A stretch of DNA of 64,000 nt, from the NCBI RefSeq assembly GCF_009258045.1, contig NZ_CP041166.1, forward strand, positions 1,426,001-1,490,000, written 5' to 3'. The notes below the pieces were generated by a model, which worked only from the letters and a program-made list of their open reading frames with translations, was not told the origin of the DNA and searched no databases. Below are positions 29,098 through 38,114 of the stretch, piece by piece. A program made the translations under genes and the position numbers. Position 1 is the stretch's first letter, and every line of letters begins with the position of its first letter. Origin of the DNA: Sulfurimonas xiamenensis (GTDB taxonomy: Bacteria; Campylobacterota; Campylobacteria; Campylobacterales; Sulfurimonadaceae).

Positions 29098-30033
29098 TTA
29101 CTCGCTGAAAGCTCCAACACTTACAAGCTTTTTATATCTAGTTTCCATTCTCTCTTCATCAGACATTTCACGAAGTTTTGATAATTCAGATAAAAAATAC
29201 TCGCCTATTGCAGCAGCAGCACCATCTCTGTCTCTATGAGCACCAATTAAAGGCTCAGCCACGATGTCATCTATAAGGTTTAACTCTTTTAAATCTTGAC
29301 TGGTTATTTTCATAGCATTTGTTGCAGCTTCTGCTTTTGCGGGATCATTCCATAAAATAGCAGAACAACCCTCAGGAGAGATTACACTAAACACAGAGTA
29401 TCGCATCATAGCAAATTTATCTGCAACCCCTATAGCAAGAGCTCCACCGCTTCCACCCTCTCCAATAACTACAGAAATAGTAGGAGTTTTCAGCGCTGAG
29501 AGTTCAAGCAGATTTCTAGCAATTGCTTCACTCTGGTTTCTCTCTTCAGCTCCAATTCCTGGATACGCACCCGGAGTGTCTATAAGCATAAGAACAGGTA
29601 TGTTGAATTTTTCTGCCAGCTTTGCAGCACGCAGCGCTTTTCTATATCCCTCCGGATGAGGCATACCGAAATTTCTTTTTATCTTATTTTTAGTTCCACG
29701 ACCTTTTTGCTCACCGATAACCATAACTTTTTCATTACCGATATATCCTAAATAACACAAAATAGCAGCGTCATCACGAAAATGTCTATCTCCGTGAATC
29801 TCATATTTATCTCTCATAATTAAATTAATATAATCAAGTGCATATGGCCTATCTAAGTGACGCGCGAGTTGAAGCTTCTGAAAAGGTGATAAATTATTAA
29901 ATATTTTTGAAACTTCTTTATTCAAGTTTTCTTGAAGTGCTTTAACTGCACCCTCATCGTGACGAACCTGCGCAGATATAATATCTTCTTGAAGAAACTT
30001 AATCTTGTACTCAAAGTCTAAATATGTTGCCAA
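29098..30033 (-). CDS. accA: Acetyl-CoA carboxylase, carboxyltransferase alpha subunit
   Basis: Half of the carboxyltransferase that makes malonyl-CoA for fatty acid synthesis; its partner AccD is not in this window. The 311-residue protein has the RPYALDYI motif near 60, [39 protein letters not shown] and [12 protein letters not shown], which form the biotin/CoA-binding crotonase fold. It is 15 bp after fabF, as the last gene of acpP-fabF-accA. Confidence 0.97.
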   Translation of the reverse strand: MATYLDFEYKIKFLQEDIISAQVRHDEGAVKALQENLNKEVSKIFNNLSPFQKLQLARHLDRPYALDYINLIMRDKYEIHGDRHFRDDAAILCYLGYIGNEKVMVIGEQKGRGTKNKIKRNFGMPHPEGYRKALRAAKLAEKFNIPVLMLIDTPGAYPGIGAEERNQSEAIARNLLELSALKTPTISVVIGEGGSGGALAIGVADKFAMMRYSVFSVISPEGCSAILWNDPAKAEAATNAMKITSQDLKELNLIDDIVAEPLIGAHRDRDGAAAAIGEYFLSELSKLREMSDEERMETRYKKLVSVGAFSE

Positions 30034-30048
30034 ATCAGATCCTTATAC

Positions 30049-31266
30049 TTAGATTTTTTTGAATATAATAACACCATTTGTTCCGCCAAAACCAAAAGAG
30101 TTACTCATTATTGTATTTAATTCTGCTTTTCTAGCTTTATTTGGAACTACATCTAAATCACAATTTTCATCTGGATTTTCATAATTTATCGTAGGAGGGA
30201 TTATTCCATCACGCATTGCCATTAAAGAGATTACAGCTTCTATACCTCCTGCAGCTCCGAGACAATGACCTATTTGCCCTTTGATAGAACTTACCGGAGG
30301 ACAATTTTCTTTGCCTCCAAACAACTCTTTTATAGCTGCTGTTTCATTTTTATCATTGATAGGAGTACTTGTTCCATGCGCATTTATATAATCAATTTTA
30401 GGTTCACCTGCCATTTTGTAAGCAGCTTTCATTGCACGAGCCGGACCGTCAAGACTTGGAGTAGTAATATGATTTGCATCACCGCTTTCGCCAAAACCAA
30501 CAATTTCAGCATAAATATTTGCTCCACGAGCAACTGCATCTTCATACACTTCTAGTACAAGTGCAGCAGCTCCTTCTCCCATAATAAAACCGTCACGATC
30601 TGCATCAAACGGACGAGAAGCTTTTTTAGGGTCATCATTTCTTGTTGAAAGCGCTTTCATAGAAGCAAATCCGCCGACACCAGCACCTGTTATAGCGCAC
30701 TCAGCTGAAACTACCAACATTTTATCCGCACCGCCGCACATAATTGTCTTTACAGCTTCACTAATTGCGTGTGTTCCAGCAGCACATGCAGTTACACTTG
30801 ATAAGTTTGGTCCTTTTGTTCCATGCTCTATAGATATAAAACCACCAAGCATATTTACAAGCGCGCCTGGAATAAAAAACGGGCTTATTCTTCTTGGACC
30901 TTTTGTCTCTATAATGATTGAATTTTTTTCAATAGAGGGAAGACCGCCAATTCCCGAAGCTGCACTTATGCCAAATCTTTCCATATCTGTGTCTTCAGAA
31001 AAATTAGCTTCATTCATCGCTTCTTGAGCAGCTTTTAATCCAAGATGAATAAATCTATCAGCTTTTTTAACCTCTTTTGCTTCCATAACAGTTGAGGGAT
31101 CAAAGTTTTTAACTTCAGCTGCTATTTTTACACTATAATTTTCCGGATCAAAGAGAGTGATCGTGTCAATTCCACACTCACCCTCACAAATAGCTTTAAA
31201 AGAACTCTCTTTATCATTTCCAACTGCATTTATCGTACCCAGTCCAGTAACTACAACTCTTCTCAT
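30049..31266 (-). CDS. fabF: 3-oxoacyl-[acyl-carrier-protein] synthase II
   Basis: Condensing enzyme that elongates acyl-ACP with malonyl-ACP. The 405-residue thiolase-fold enzyme has the catalytic Cys in VTACAAGTHA (near 163), the two histidines in NAHGTSTP and KGQIGHCLGAAGG, and the glycine-rich C-terminal SFGFGGTNGV. It lies between acpP and accA; a strong stem-loop in the acpP-fabF gap probably lowers fabF transcription relative to acpP. Confidence 0.97.
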   Translation of the reverse strand: MRRVVVTGLGTINAVGNDKESSFKAICEGECGIDTITLFDPENYSVKIAAEVKNFDPSTVMEAKEVKKADRFIHLGLKAAQEAMNEANFSEDTDMERFGISAASGIGGLPSIEKNSIIIETKGPRRISPFFIPGALVNMLGGFISIEHGTKGPNLSSVTACAAGTHAISEAVKTIMCGGADKMLVVSAECAITGAGVGGFASMKALSTRNDDPKKASRPFDADRDGFIMGEGAAALVLEVYEDAVARGANIYAEIVGFGESGDANHITTPSLDGPARAMKAAYKMAGEPKIDYINAHGTSTPINDKNETAAIKELFGGKENCPPVSSIKGQIGHCLGAAGGIEAVISLMAMRDGIIPPTINYENPDENCDLDVVPNKARKAELNTIMSNSFGFGGTNGVIIFKKI

Positions 31267-31331
31267 TAAAATCTCCGTAAAAATATAAATACTTTTTAAA
31301 AATCAAAAAAATGATTACTAAAAAATACTTA

Positions 31332-31352
31332 CTACTGAGGAGTCCTCAGTAG
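31332..31352 (-). terminator. Stem-loop in the acpP-fabF gap
   Basis: CTACTGAGG (31332-31340) and CCTCAGTAG (31344-31352) form a perfect 9-bp stem with a 3-base loop. Read on the minus strand, the stem is followed by TAAGTATTTTTT, so it has the form of an intrinsic terminator placed after acpP and before fabF. Partial termination would let acpP be made in excess over fabF and accA. Confidence 0.7.
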
Positions 31353-31364
31353 AGTTTAAAACAA

Positions 31365-31592
31365 TTACTTGTTTTCGATATAGTTTACTACATCTTTAAC
31401 AGTTTGAATTTTTTCCGCTTCATCATCAGGAATTTCAATATCAAATTTTTCCTCAAGAGCCATTACTAATTCAACTACATCAAGGCTATCAGCACCTAAA
31501 TCTTCAACAAACTTTGCATCCTCTTTTACCTCATCAGCGTTAACGCCTAATTGCTCAACTACTACTTCTCTAATATCATCTAAAAGTGCCAT
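31365..31592 (-). CDS. acpP: Acyl carrier protein
   Basis: A 75-residue acidic four-helix protein that carries growing fatty acids on a phosphopantetheine arm attached at Ser36 in [11 protein letters not shown]. The start [16 protein letters not shown] and the C-terminal [13 protein letters not shown] are typical. Its ATG has a GGAG-type ribosome site. It heads the acpP-fabF-accA group on the minus strand and is followed by a terminator-like stem-loop. Confidence 0.97.
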   Translation of the reverse strand: MALLDDIREVVVEQLGVNADEVKEDAKFVEDLGADSLDVVELVMALEEKFDIEIPDDEAEKIQTVKDVVNYIENK

Positions 31593-31849
31593 TCTAGCTC
31601 CTATGTTTATATATAAAATTTCGTAATTGTAGCATATTTAACTTAAATAAACTATCAGACTAATAAAATTAAAAAGAGCCTCTTTAGGCATAATAATCGA
31701 TTTTTATTCAAAAATTTTTCTAAAAGCTTTTGCACCATCTTTACTTGATTCTATGGTATCAGAAATATTTCTAAAAGTAAAACTAAGTTTGCTCTGTTGA
31801 ACTGTTTGAATATCTTTTATTTTAGATTTGAAAGTCCTGCCTCAAATTT
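31593..31849. other. Gene-free stretch beside acpP
   Basis: Non-coding AT-rich DNA upstream of acpP, probably with its promoter near the acpP end. On the minus strand an open frame without a recognisable start ends at 31704; its last residues read GAKAFRKIFE. It lies next to the decayed LytS-like kinase and may be part of the same ruined locus. I can assign nothing else here. Confidence 0.4.
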
Positions 31850-32138
31850 TTAACTCTTCTTATCTTCATAAAAAGAGAGAAATTCATTAAGACTCTTTTT
31901 ATTCTCTTTAAAGCTGTGTTTAATGGCATTTTCTACAATAAGCTGTATGGAAAACTTTGGCACACTCCAGTGTTTGGGTATAGGCTATATATGAAGTTTT
32001 ACTTTGTTCGCAAATCTATAAAGTAACGCTCCAGTAGTGTATGTTAAAACTCCTATAATAACAGAGATAAAAACATTCCAAAAAACAGCCCAATAAACAA
32101 GATATAAAACCAATCTTTTGTTTTTATATAGAGGGCTA
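31850..32138 (-). pseudogene. Remnant of a LytS/YehU-type sensor histidine kinase
   Basis: Translating the minus strand gives pieces of a membrane histidine kinase in different frames. First comes a hydrophobic part (KTKDWFYILFIGLFFGMF), then after a frame change LTYTTGALLYRFANKVK, then a stop, then HWSVPKFSIQLIVENAIKHS, which is the N box of the LytS-like ATPase domain. It ends KENKKSLNEFLSFYEDKKS and stop. The sensor start, His-box and the rest of the ATPase domain are missing, so it is a decayed fragment. No intact partner regulator is seen nearby. Confidence 0.7.
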
Positions 32139-32140
32139 TA

Positions 32141-33565
32141 TTATGCATCTAAAAGCCTTTTTAGATTTTTTACACCAAGCATTACACCTGGCCAGCCTTG
32201 AGCAGGAAAAACAGTATCACCGACATTGTATAAATTTTTTATAGAGGTATCATTTCCAGGTAGAAACGGAAGAAAATTTTTAAAAGTCATGGCATTACCT
32301 CCCAGTTGTGATCTTCTTATATAGCGATAAAATGTTTTTGAGGTTGCACCAAAACTCTGAACTATTTCATCCTCTTTTATATCAAGTTTCTTTAAAATTA
32401 TTTCTCGCAGTATATCCTCAAGCTCTTTTTTTCTAGCTTTATAAAAACTTTTATTCTCCCATAATCTGCTGTCGGTGTGTATTGAAGCTGTAATACTATA
32501 GTGCCCTTTTGGCGCAATCAAAGTATCATTTTTATCAGAAAAAGAGACAAATAGCGCCTTTGAAAGAGTGTAGGGAAGAGTATCTTCTTGGATGATTTGG
32601 TAGTGATGATGAAAATTTTTCTCACTTTTTATAGTCATGTAAAACATAAACGAACTTTGATAATTATCTAGTTTTTTATACCTTTTATAGTAATTTTTTA
32701 TCTCAATATCATTAAAAAGTTTGCCGCTATCATACACTGTAGAATTAAGAATCACTTTTTTTGCTTTATATCTCCCATTTTTAGTATAAAGTTCAAAGTG
32801 ATTTTTATGACGAGAAATAGAGATTATTTCACTTTTTCTATGTAACTCTTTGACATTTTGCGTTATATCGTCAAAAAGAGTGCTAAATCCGCCCAAAACA
32901 TAGTAATTTTTATTAAATGTATAAGCCAGAGAGAGCGCTGCAGTAAAGAAGTTTATCTCTCTAAGTGGAGCTTGAGCAACGATAAATATTTGAGATTCCA
33001 AAAATGCAATATACTCATCATCCGCATCGGCAAAAAAATTTTTTATAAACGAATGAGCATTTGCAACAAGATACTTTTTAAACCTTAAAAAAATAGGCAA
33101 AAAACTAAAAAGTGACTCTACTTTTGAAAAGATATTTGAATTTGCATAGTAATGTCCGCTAAATCTGTAAAACTCTCTATTTATATCATAGATAAGTTCC
33201 CAAAATACTCTATTTTTTTTATGCGGATAGTTGAGTTGCAATATTTCAAAAAATTTTTCAAAATCTCTGTATCTAGGAGTTACATTTTCATTGTGTATAA
33301 TAACAATAGATGGATCGCTCTCTAAAAGATTTGGCACTACTCCAATAGCATCAAAAATCTCTCTGACAACATGCCCATCTTCATATCCGGCAAGTGTTGT
33401 AGCGCCTGTGTTGTAGTTGTAGCCGGCTCTTGAAAATGAAGAGCTGCACCCTCCAAGATAGGGCTCTTTTTCAAATAAAATAACATCAAAGCCTTTTGAA
33501 CTCAGAAGCGCCGCTATAGAACTCCCACCGATGCCTGAACCGACTACTGCAAAATCTTTTATCAT
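32141..33565 (-). CDS. CrtI/CrtISO-like FAD-dependent oxidoreductase
   Basis: A 474-residue flavoprotein. The N-terminal dinucleotide fold AVVGSGIGGSSIAALL (6-21), the FEKEPYLGGCSSSF segment, and the C-terminal NLYNVGDTVFPAQGWPGVM are hallmarks of the phytoene desaturase / carotene isomerase / retinol saturase family. The substrate cannot be told; no carotenoid genes are near. It begins 4 bp after a small CHMI-like gene on the same strand, so the two are cotranscribed. Confidence 0.87.
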   Translation of the reverse strand: MIKDFAVVGSGIGGSSIAALLSSKGFDVILFEKEPYLGGCSSSFSRAGYNYNTGATTLAGYEDGHVVREIFDAIGVVPNLLESDPSIVIIHNENVTPRYRDFEKFFEILQLNYPHKKNRVFWELIYDINREFYRFSGHYYANSNIFSKVESLFSFLPIFLRFKKYLVANAHSFIKNFFADADDEYIAFLESQIFIVAQAPLREINFFTAALSLAYTFNKNYYVLGGFSTLFDDITQNVKELHRKSEIISISRHKNHFELYTKNGRYKAKKVILNSTVYDSGKLFNDIEIKNYYKRYKKLDNYQSSFMFYMTIKSEKNFHHHYQIIQEDTLPYTLSKALFVSFSDKNDTLIAPKGHYSITASIHTDSRLWENKSFYKARKKELEDILREIILKKLDIKEDEIVQSFGATSKTFYRYIRRSQLGGNAMTFKNFLPFLPGNDTSIKNLYNVGDTVFPAQGWPGVMLGVKNLKRLLDA

Positions 33566-33569
33566 AAAG

Positions 33570-33926
33570 TTAATCTATTAAAAAATCTGCCAAATTATTT
33601 TTACCATAACTTATATTTGGATCTGTATCTTTAATCTGCTTTGCAATATGCGCCATAATTATTTTAACACCATCTGTTTTTTGAGGGTCGGTAAGAGGTA
33701 AAAGTCTCACCGTCAGGCTTGATTTTTTTTGACTAAGCTGCACAAAAAAGTTTTGATTTTTTCCATTTTCTATCGCAAGAGAATCTATAAGAACTGTTTG
33801 CTCATTTGCATTTATGTATTTATCCATAACCTTCAACATTCCACCCTCTATCTTGTTTGCAAAGGGCTGCACGGCATTAAAAGCATCTCTTGCTTTGTTA
33901 ATATTTTCTAAAACTATATGTGGCAT
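33570..33926 (-). CDS. CHMI-like tautomerase-fold small protein
   Basis: A 118-residue protein that begins MPHIVLENI. The MPH(I/F)(I/V)(L/V)E start, with Pro2 as possible catalytic base, and the C-terminal ISYGKNNLADFL resemble 5-carboxymethyl-2-hydroxymuconate isomerase (CHMI) of the tautomerase superfamily. Length fits (E. coli HpcD about 126). No homoprotocatechuate genes are present, so that pathway is unlikely here. The call is moderate, from short motifs only. Confidence 0.6.
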   Translation of the reverse strand: MPHIVLENINKARDAFNAVQPFANKIEGGMLKVMDKYINANEQTVLIDSLAIENGKNQNFFVQLSQKKSSLTVRLLPLTDPQKTDGVKIIMAHIAKQIKDTDPNISYGKNNLADFLID

Positions 33927-34037
33927 AAATCTCTCCCTATTTTTTTAATGTAGTTTATATTAAATTAAAAGAGTTTTGTACCCTCTTTTTGTCGTTTTAA
34001 CTAATAAATAACTTTTAATTACTCTTTAACAACTTTC

Positions 34038-34676
34038 TCACGGTGCCAATCGTGAAATTTTCCATCTATTACCTTCTTTTGTATAGAGAATTCTATCATG
34101 CAAACGGCTCTCTCTTCCTTGCCAAAACTCCATTTTGCTAGGCTTTACTCTATAGCCGCCCCAAAAATCCGGCAACGGAACTTTACCGCTTTCAAACTTC
34201 TCTTTCATCTTCTCAAGTGCGATAGAAAGAAGCTTTCTAGAGCTTATAATTGTGCTTTGCTCACTTACCCATGCACCTATTTGACTGCCACGAGAGCGTT
34301 TCATAAAATAAGAGAGCGACTCTGTGTGGGAAATTTTCTCACATGCGCCGATAATACGCACCTGTCTCTCGAGATCTAACCATAAAAACTCCAGTGCAAC
34401 ATTTGGATTTTGTTCTATCTCTTTTGCTTTATCGGAGTTGTAATTTGTAAAAAACACAAAACCTTTCTCATCAAATATTTTTAAAAGAACAGCTCTTATA
34501 TTTGGAATATTTTGCGCACTGCTAGTAGCTAAGAGCATTGTATTTGGTTCTAATATTTGTGCGTTTTGAGCCTCTTTAAACCACTTTTCAAACTCCACAA
34601 AAGGGCTTGCATCTACGCTGCTCTCATCAAGTTCGCTCTGTTTATACTCTCTTCGCATATCTTGTAGATTTAACAT
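34038..34676 (-). CDS. pdxH: Pyridoxamine 5'-phosphate oxidase
   Basis: FMN enzyme that makes pyridoxal phosphate. About 212 residues with the start MLNLQDMRREY, the FMN-binding RAVLLKIFDEKGFVFFTNY, the motif RSRGSQIGAWVSEQS, and the C-terminal WGGYRV, FWQGRESRLHDR and WKISRLAP, which match PdxH closely. I use the ATG at 34676, with GGAG six bases before it; a TTG at 34688 would add four residues. It follows the UbiB-like gene by 16 bp. Confidence 0.95.
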   Translation of the reverse strand: MLNLQDMRREYKQSELDESSVDASPFVEFEKWFKEAQNAQILEPNTMLLATSSAQNIPNIRAVLLKIFDEKGFVFFTNYNSDKAKEIEQNPNVALEFLWLDLERQVRIIGACEKISHTESLSYFMKRSRGSQIGAWVSEQSTIISSRKLLSIALEKMKEKFESGKVPLPDFWGGYRVKPSKMEFWQGRESRLHDRILYTKEGNRWKISRLAP

Positions 34677-34692
34677 CAGTTTCTCCAAATAT

Positions 34693-36210
34693 CTATTTGT
34701 TTAAAATTCTTATTGCACCAAAAGCGAAAAACCCTACAGCCAATACTGCAAACTCTTTGTCATATAAAAGAATAAAAACACTCAGAAGCATAAATACAAA
34801 AGAGAGAGAATTTGATTTATGACTCTCTTTTAAATCTCTTTTTATCCACTCTAACTGATCAAGAGAAAGTTCAACTTGAAGTTCATTAGCACTTATTTTT
34901 TTTAGAGCCGATTTAAAATCTTTTGCAAAAAAAGGAATTTCTTTTATCTCATCTATAAGCGTCTCTATGATGCTGTCTTTTGCTCCCAATGCTCTTGGGA
35001 TATTCTTTTGCAAAATAGGTAAAATATCCTTTATGCCATTAAAATTTTCTATATATGTTGTTCCTAAGCCCTCAACTATGGCACTTACTCTCAAAATATA
35101 AATAGCATCGCTTGGAAGTTTAAAAGGCAAACCTCGTGTAGATTCTAAAACTTCAAAAGCAAGTTGCTGCATTGATTCGCTGCTTAGATTTTCATTGGAA
35201 AATATCTCAAACATTTTAGAAGTAAATTCTGCCACCTCTGCAACAGGGGCTTCATAAGCAACGGTGCCTAATTTTTTCGATGCGGCGATATAGCGTTCAT
35301 AATCTTGCTCGTTTGCCGCTTTTATAAGCTCTATGATAGCAACCCTTGAGCTGTTTGGCACCGTTTTCACCATACCAAAATCCAACAAAATCAGCTCACC
35401 CTCTTTGTTTACAAGCAAATTCCCAGGATGCGGATCAGCATGAAAATAGCCTTTAATTAGCATCTGTGTCGTATAAAAATCTACAAGTTTAGATATGATG
35501 GAGTTAAAATCTACTTTGTGTTTTAAAATATTTTCTTTGTCATCAAAACGAAATCCCTCCTCAAAACTCATAACCAAAGCATCGTCGCTGCAAAATTGTA
35601 CCAAAGGAGTTGGAAACTTTATACCTGCATCTTTATATACAGATGAGAATTTCTGAAGGTTTTTTAATTCTTGAGCAAGACTCACCTCTTGAAGAATCAT
35701 TTTTGAAAATTCACTTACAACTGCCTCAATAGAGTTTTTTGTGTAGTGAGAAAGAAGAGGCTTAAAAAGAGTATTAAAAAAGTTGATGATTTTTATATCT
35801 GCTCTTACCATCTGTTCGATATTTAGGCGTCTAAGCTTTACTGCAACTTTTTGTTCTTTATGTGTATAAGCGACATGAACCTGACCTATGGAAGCAGAAG
35901 CAATAGGCTCTTTTTCAAAACTCAAAAAGGTTTCACTCCTAAAAGCCTTTGAATAAACCTCGTTAAATTCCGCTTTGTTCATCGGAGGAAGCTGATCATG
36001 AAGCTCTTTAAGCTCTTGAAGATACTCTTTATCAAAAAAATCAGCTCTTGTAGCTAAAACTTGTGCTAATTTTACAAAACTAGCTCCCAAATAAGTTATG
36101 GTCTCTTTGAGTTCTTTTGCACCTAATGGCTTAATACCAAAGAAACTCTTTTTCTTTTTTATAACCAAATAGATGCTAAGCAAAAACATAAAAACTCTCA
36201 CCACTCGCAT
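34693..36210 (-). CDS. UbiB/ABC1/AarF-family atypical kinase
   Basis: A 505-residue membrane-bound kinase-like protein. The KxGQ-type signature is replaced by FVKLAQVLATRADF; then come ASIGQVHVAY (alanine-rich loop), the Lys of VAVKL, GYFHADPHPGNLLV (catalytic loop) and LLDFGMV (metal-binding DFG). Two hydrophobic segments lie near the C-terminus. Members help coenzyme Q or menaquinone metabolism; since Campylobacterota use menaquinone, the exact role is unclear and I do not name it ubiB. Confidence 0.9.
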   Translation of the reverse strand: MRVVRVFMFLLSIYLVIKKKKSFFGIKPLGAKELKETITYLGASFVKLAQVLATRADFFDKEYLQELKELHDQLPPMNKAEFNEVYSKAFRSETFLSFEKEPIASASIGQVHVAYTHKEQKVAVKLRRLNIEQMVRADIKIINFFNTLFKPLLSHYTKNSIEAVVSEFSKMILQEVSLAQELKNLQKFSSVYKDAGIKFPTPLVQFCSDDALVMSFEEGFRFDDKENILKHKVDFNSIISKLVDFYTTQMLIKGYFHADPHPGNLLVNKEGELILLDFGMVKTVPNSSRVAIIELIKAANEQDYERYIAASKKLGTVAYEAPVAEVAEFTSKMFEIFSNENLSSESMQQLAFEVLESTRGLPFKLPSDAIYILRVSAIVEGLGTTYIENFNGIKDILPILQKNIPRALGAKDSIIETLIDEIKEIPFFAKDFKSALKKISANELQVELSLDQLEWIKRDLKESHKSNSLSFVFMLLSVFILLYDKEFAVLAVGFFAFGAIRILNK

Positions 36211-36245
36211 AGGTGAGTAGAAATCAATATTTTTGAAAAAAGTTT

Positions 36246-36509
36246 TTATTTTAAATCCTCTTTTAGTTTATCTAAATCCGATTTTGTCGCAACGCCAAGC
36301 TCATCGATAACCTCTTTGAGAGCACTCTTAAACTGCTCTTTGATGCGTATCTCTTCCTCTTTTCCTTTTGCTTCGATAGAATCTAAAAAACTTTTCGCAT
36401 CATCTGTTTTAATTTTTCCCTCATCTTGAAGTTTTTTAACTTCCGCCTCAACTCTCTCTTTTAAAACAACCGCGGCACCAATGCTCGTGTAGAGTAAATC
36501 TTTAAACAT
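36246..36509 (-). CDS. Phasin-like coiled-coil protein
   Basis: An 87-residue, highly charged, mostly helical protein. The pattern of an N-terminal hydrophobic stretch (LLYTSIGAAVVLKE) followed by KVEAEVKKLQDEGKIKTDD-type helices resembles the phasin/PhaF-like family of small coiled-coil proteins. It is 36 bp upstream of the UbiB-like gene on the same strand, an arrangement that suggests a working link. The function is not known. Confidence 0.7.
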   Translation of the reverse strand: MFKDLLYTSIGAAVVLKERVEAEVKKLQDEGKIKTDDAKSFLDSIEAKGKEEEIRIKEQFKSALKEVIDELGVATKSDLDKLKEDLK

Positions 36510-36589
36510 TTTTTTTCCTTTCTAAAATACTTTTTGTAATTTTATGTCTATATGCAAACATTTTATCAAATTCAAACTGAATAAAAAAA

Positions 36590-36688
36590 TCAAACAGCTC
36601 TCCTATAAATCCAATAATTTCTTTGGAGTAGAGCATCCCAATCTTCACCGCTGCTGTCTGAACCAGCTATACTCATTACAACTTTCAT
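36590..36688 (-). pseudogene. Possible 5' remnant of thiD
   Basis: A 32-codon frame preceded by a strong ribosome site (AAGGAG). It begins MKVVMSIAGSDSSG, which matches the start of hydroxymethylpyrimidine (phosphate) kinase ThiD (SIAGSDSxGGAGIQAD). After the Gly the match ends and the frame stops at 36590, so only the start of the gene survives. A small unrelated ORF is possible, but the match and the ribosome site favour a truncated thiD. Confidence 0.5.
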
Positions 36689-36785
36689 TAATACTCCTTT
36701 TTATTTCAGTGATGTATAAGTTTTATTTTAAAGAAGTATTTTACATTGCTACAAACTTTTTTCATAGTTTTATTTTGTCGATTGG

Positions 36786-38114
36786 TTATTTTTTAAAAAG
36801 TGAAATCGCTCTATTTGCCGCTTCTTTATGTATTACCACAGGTCTGGGATAATTTGGAATTGAGTTTTTTAAAAGATAGGTTTCATCATGTAAAAATTTT
36901 GGTGCGATATCTCTTAATTCAGGTAACCATTTTTTGATGTAATATGCCTCTTTATCAAATTTTTTACTCTGTAAATAGGGATTAAAGACTCTAAAGTAGG
37001 GTTGCGGGTCAACTCCCGTTCCGGCACTCCACTGCCATGATAGTGCGTTGCTGGCTAGGTCGTAGTCAAGCAGATGTGATGCGAAAAAGCGCTCTCCCCA
37101 TTGCCAAGGCAGAAGCAGGTCTTTTGTGAAAAAAGAGGCGACAACCATTCGCACACGGTTGTGCATCTGCCCGGTTTCGAGCAACTCTCTCACCCCTGCA
37201 TCTACGATAGGAACGCCAGTTTTTGCTTCACAAAAGGCTCTGAACTTCTCACCATCTTCTATACCGTTAAAGTCATATTTGTAGTTTTGAATCTCCAATG
37301 TCGGGATATGAAAAAGAAGATAGGCATAAAAATCTCTAAAGATAAGCTGTCTGACAAACGGTTCTATTTTTGAGTCATTTAAAGAGAAGAGAACTCTTAA
37401 AACCGCTCTTATAGAGATAGTCCCAAAACGCAGATCAACGCTTAAGCCCGAAGTAGCATCAGAGGACAAATAATCCCGCATCTCTTGATATTTATCTATC
37501 TTTTTTAAAAAATTTTTTAGTTTTACATGCGGATTTACTATCTCGATGTCTTGTTTTATAAACCCTATACTTTCAAACTCAAGCGGAAGTTTTTTGCCTT
37601 TTATTTGAATGCCCTCATAATCCTCTTGTGCCAAAACATGCTCTGCTATTTTTACCTCATCTTTATTTTTATGCTCAAGAGTTGCTCTGGCTTTTTTGTA
37701 AAAAGGGGTAAAAACAAAGTAGGGTTCGCCGTTATCTTTTAGCACCTCTTTTGGTTTGAAGATGTATGTATCGTTAAGGTAGCGAAAGTGCAGCATATGA
37801 GAGATTTTTGTGTCGCGCTCTTTCGCATAAGAGTCATAATCAGCCGATGCGACAACCTCATCAAAACCCTTTAGCTCTTTAAAAATCTCTTCGGGTTTGC
37901 CATAGAATATTTTAAGATCAAGCCCAATCTTTTGCAAGTCAGATTTTAACTTTACTACATAATAGAAGATAAAAGTGACTCTTTTATCATTTTTAGGAAG
38001 CTTTTTGAGGATATTTTCATCAAATATAAAGATAGGAAGAACTTCTGTGCCAAAAGAGAGAAGCGGATTGTCCCCAACCCTCAAATCTCGTCGAAACCAA
38101 AGGATGCGTTTCAT
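36786..38114 (-). CDS. phr: Deoxyribodipyrimidine photolyase
   Basis: Light-driven repair of UV-induced cyclobutane dimers, 442 residues. The N-terminal antenna-binding domain begins MKRILWFRRDLRVGDNPLL. The FAD-binding C-terminal part has TGVPIVDAGVRELLETGQMHNR, the DYDLASNALSWQWSAGTGVD region and a PYFRVFNP motif. It overlaps the upstream DUF523/DUF1722 gene by 4 bp; that pairing of photolyase with a YbgA-type protein is also seen in E. coli (ybgA-phr). Confidence 0.95.
   Translation of the reverse strand: MKRILWFRRDLRVGDNPLLSFGTEVLPIFIFDENILKKLPKNDKRVTFIFYYVVKLKSDLQKIGLDLKIFYGKPEEIFKELKGFDEVVASADYDSYAKERDTKISHMLHFRYLNDTYIFKPKEVLKDNGEPYFVFTPFYKKARATLEHKNKDEVKIAEHVLAQEDYEGIQIKGKKLPLEFESIGFIKQDIEIVNPHVKLKNFLKKIDKYQEMRDYLSSDATSGLSVDLRFGTISIRAVLRVLFSLNDSKIEPFVRQLIFRDFYAYLLFHIPTLEIQNYKYDFNGIEDGEKFRAFCEAKTGVPIVDAGVRELLETGQMHNRVRMVVASFFTKDLLLPWQWGERFFASHLLDYDLASNALSWQWSAGTGVDPQPYFRVFNPYLQSKKFDKEAYYIKKWLPELRDIAPKFLHDETYLLKNSIPNYPRPVVIHKEAANRAISLFKK

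Noticed and set aside
36544-36852. A plus-strand frame of 102 codons between the phasin-like gene and phr
   Set aside because: It has no ribosome site, overlaps the end of phr, and the opposite strand explains part of it better as a thiD remnant.
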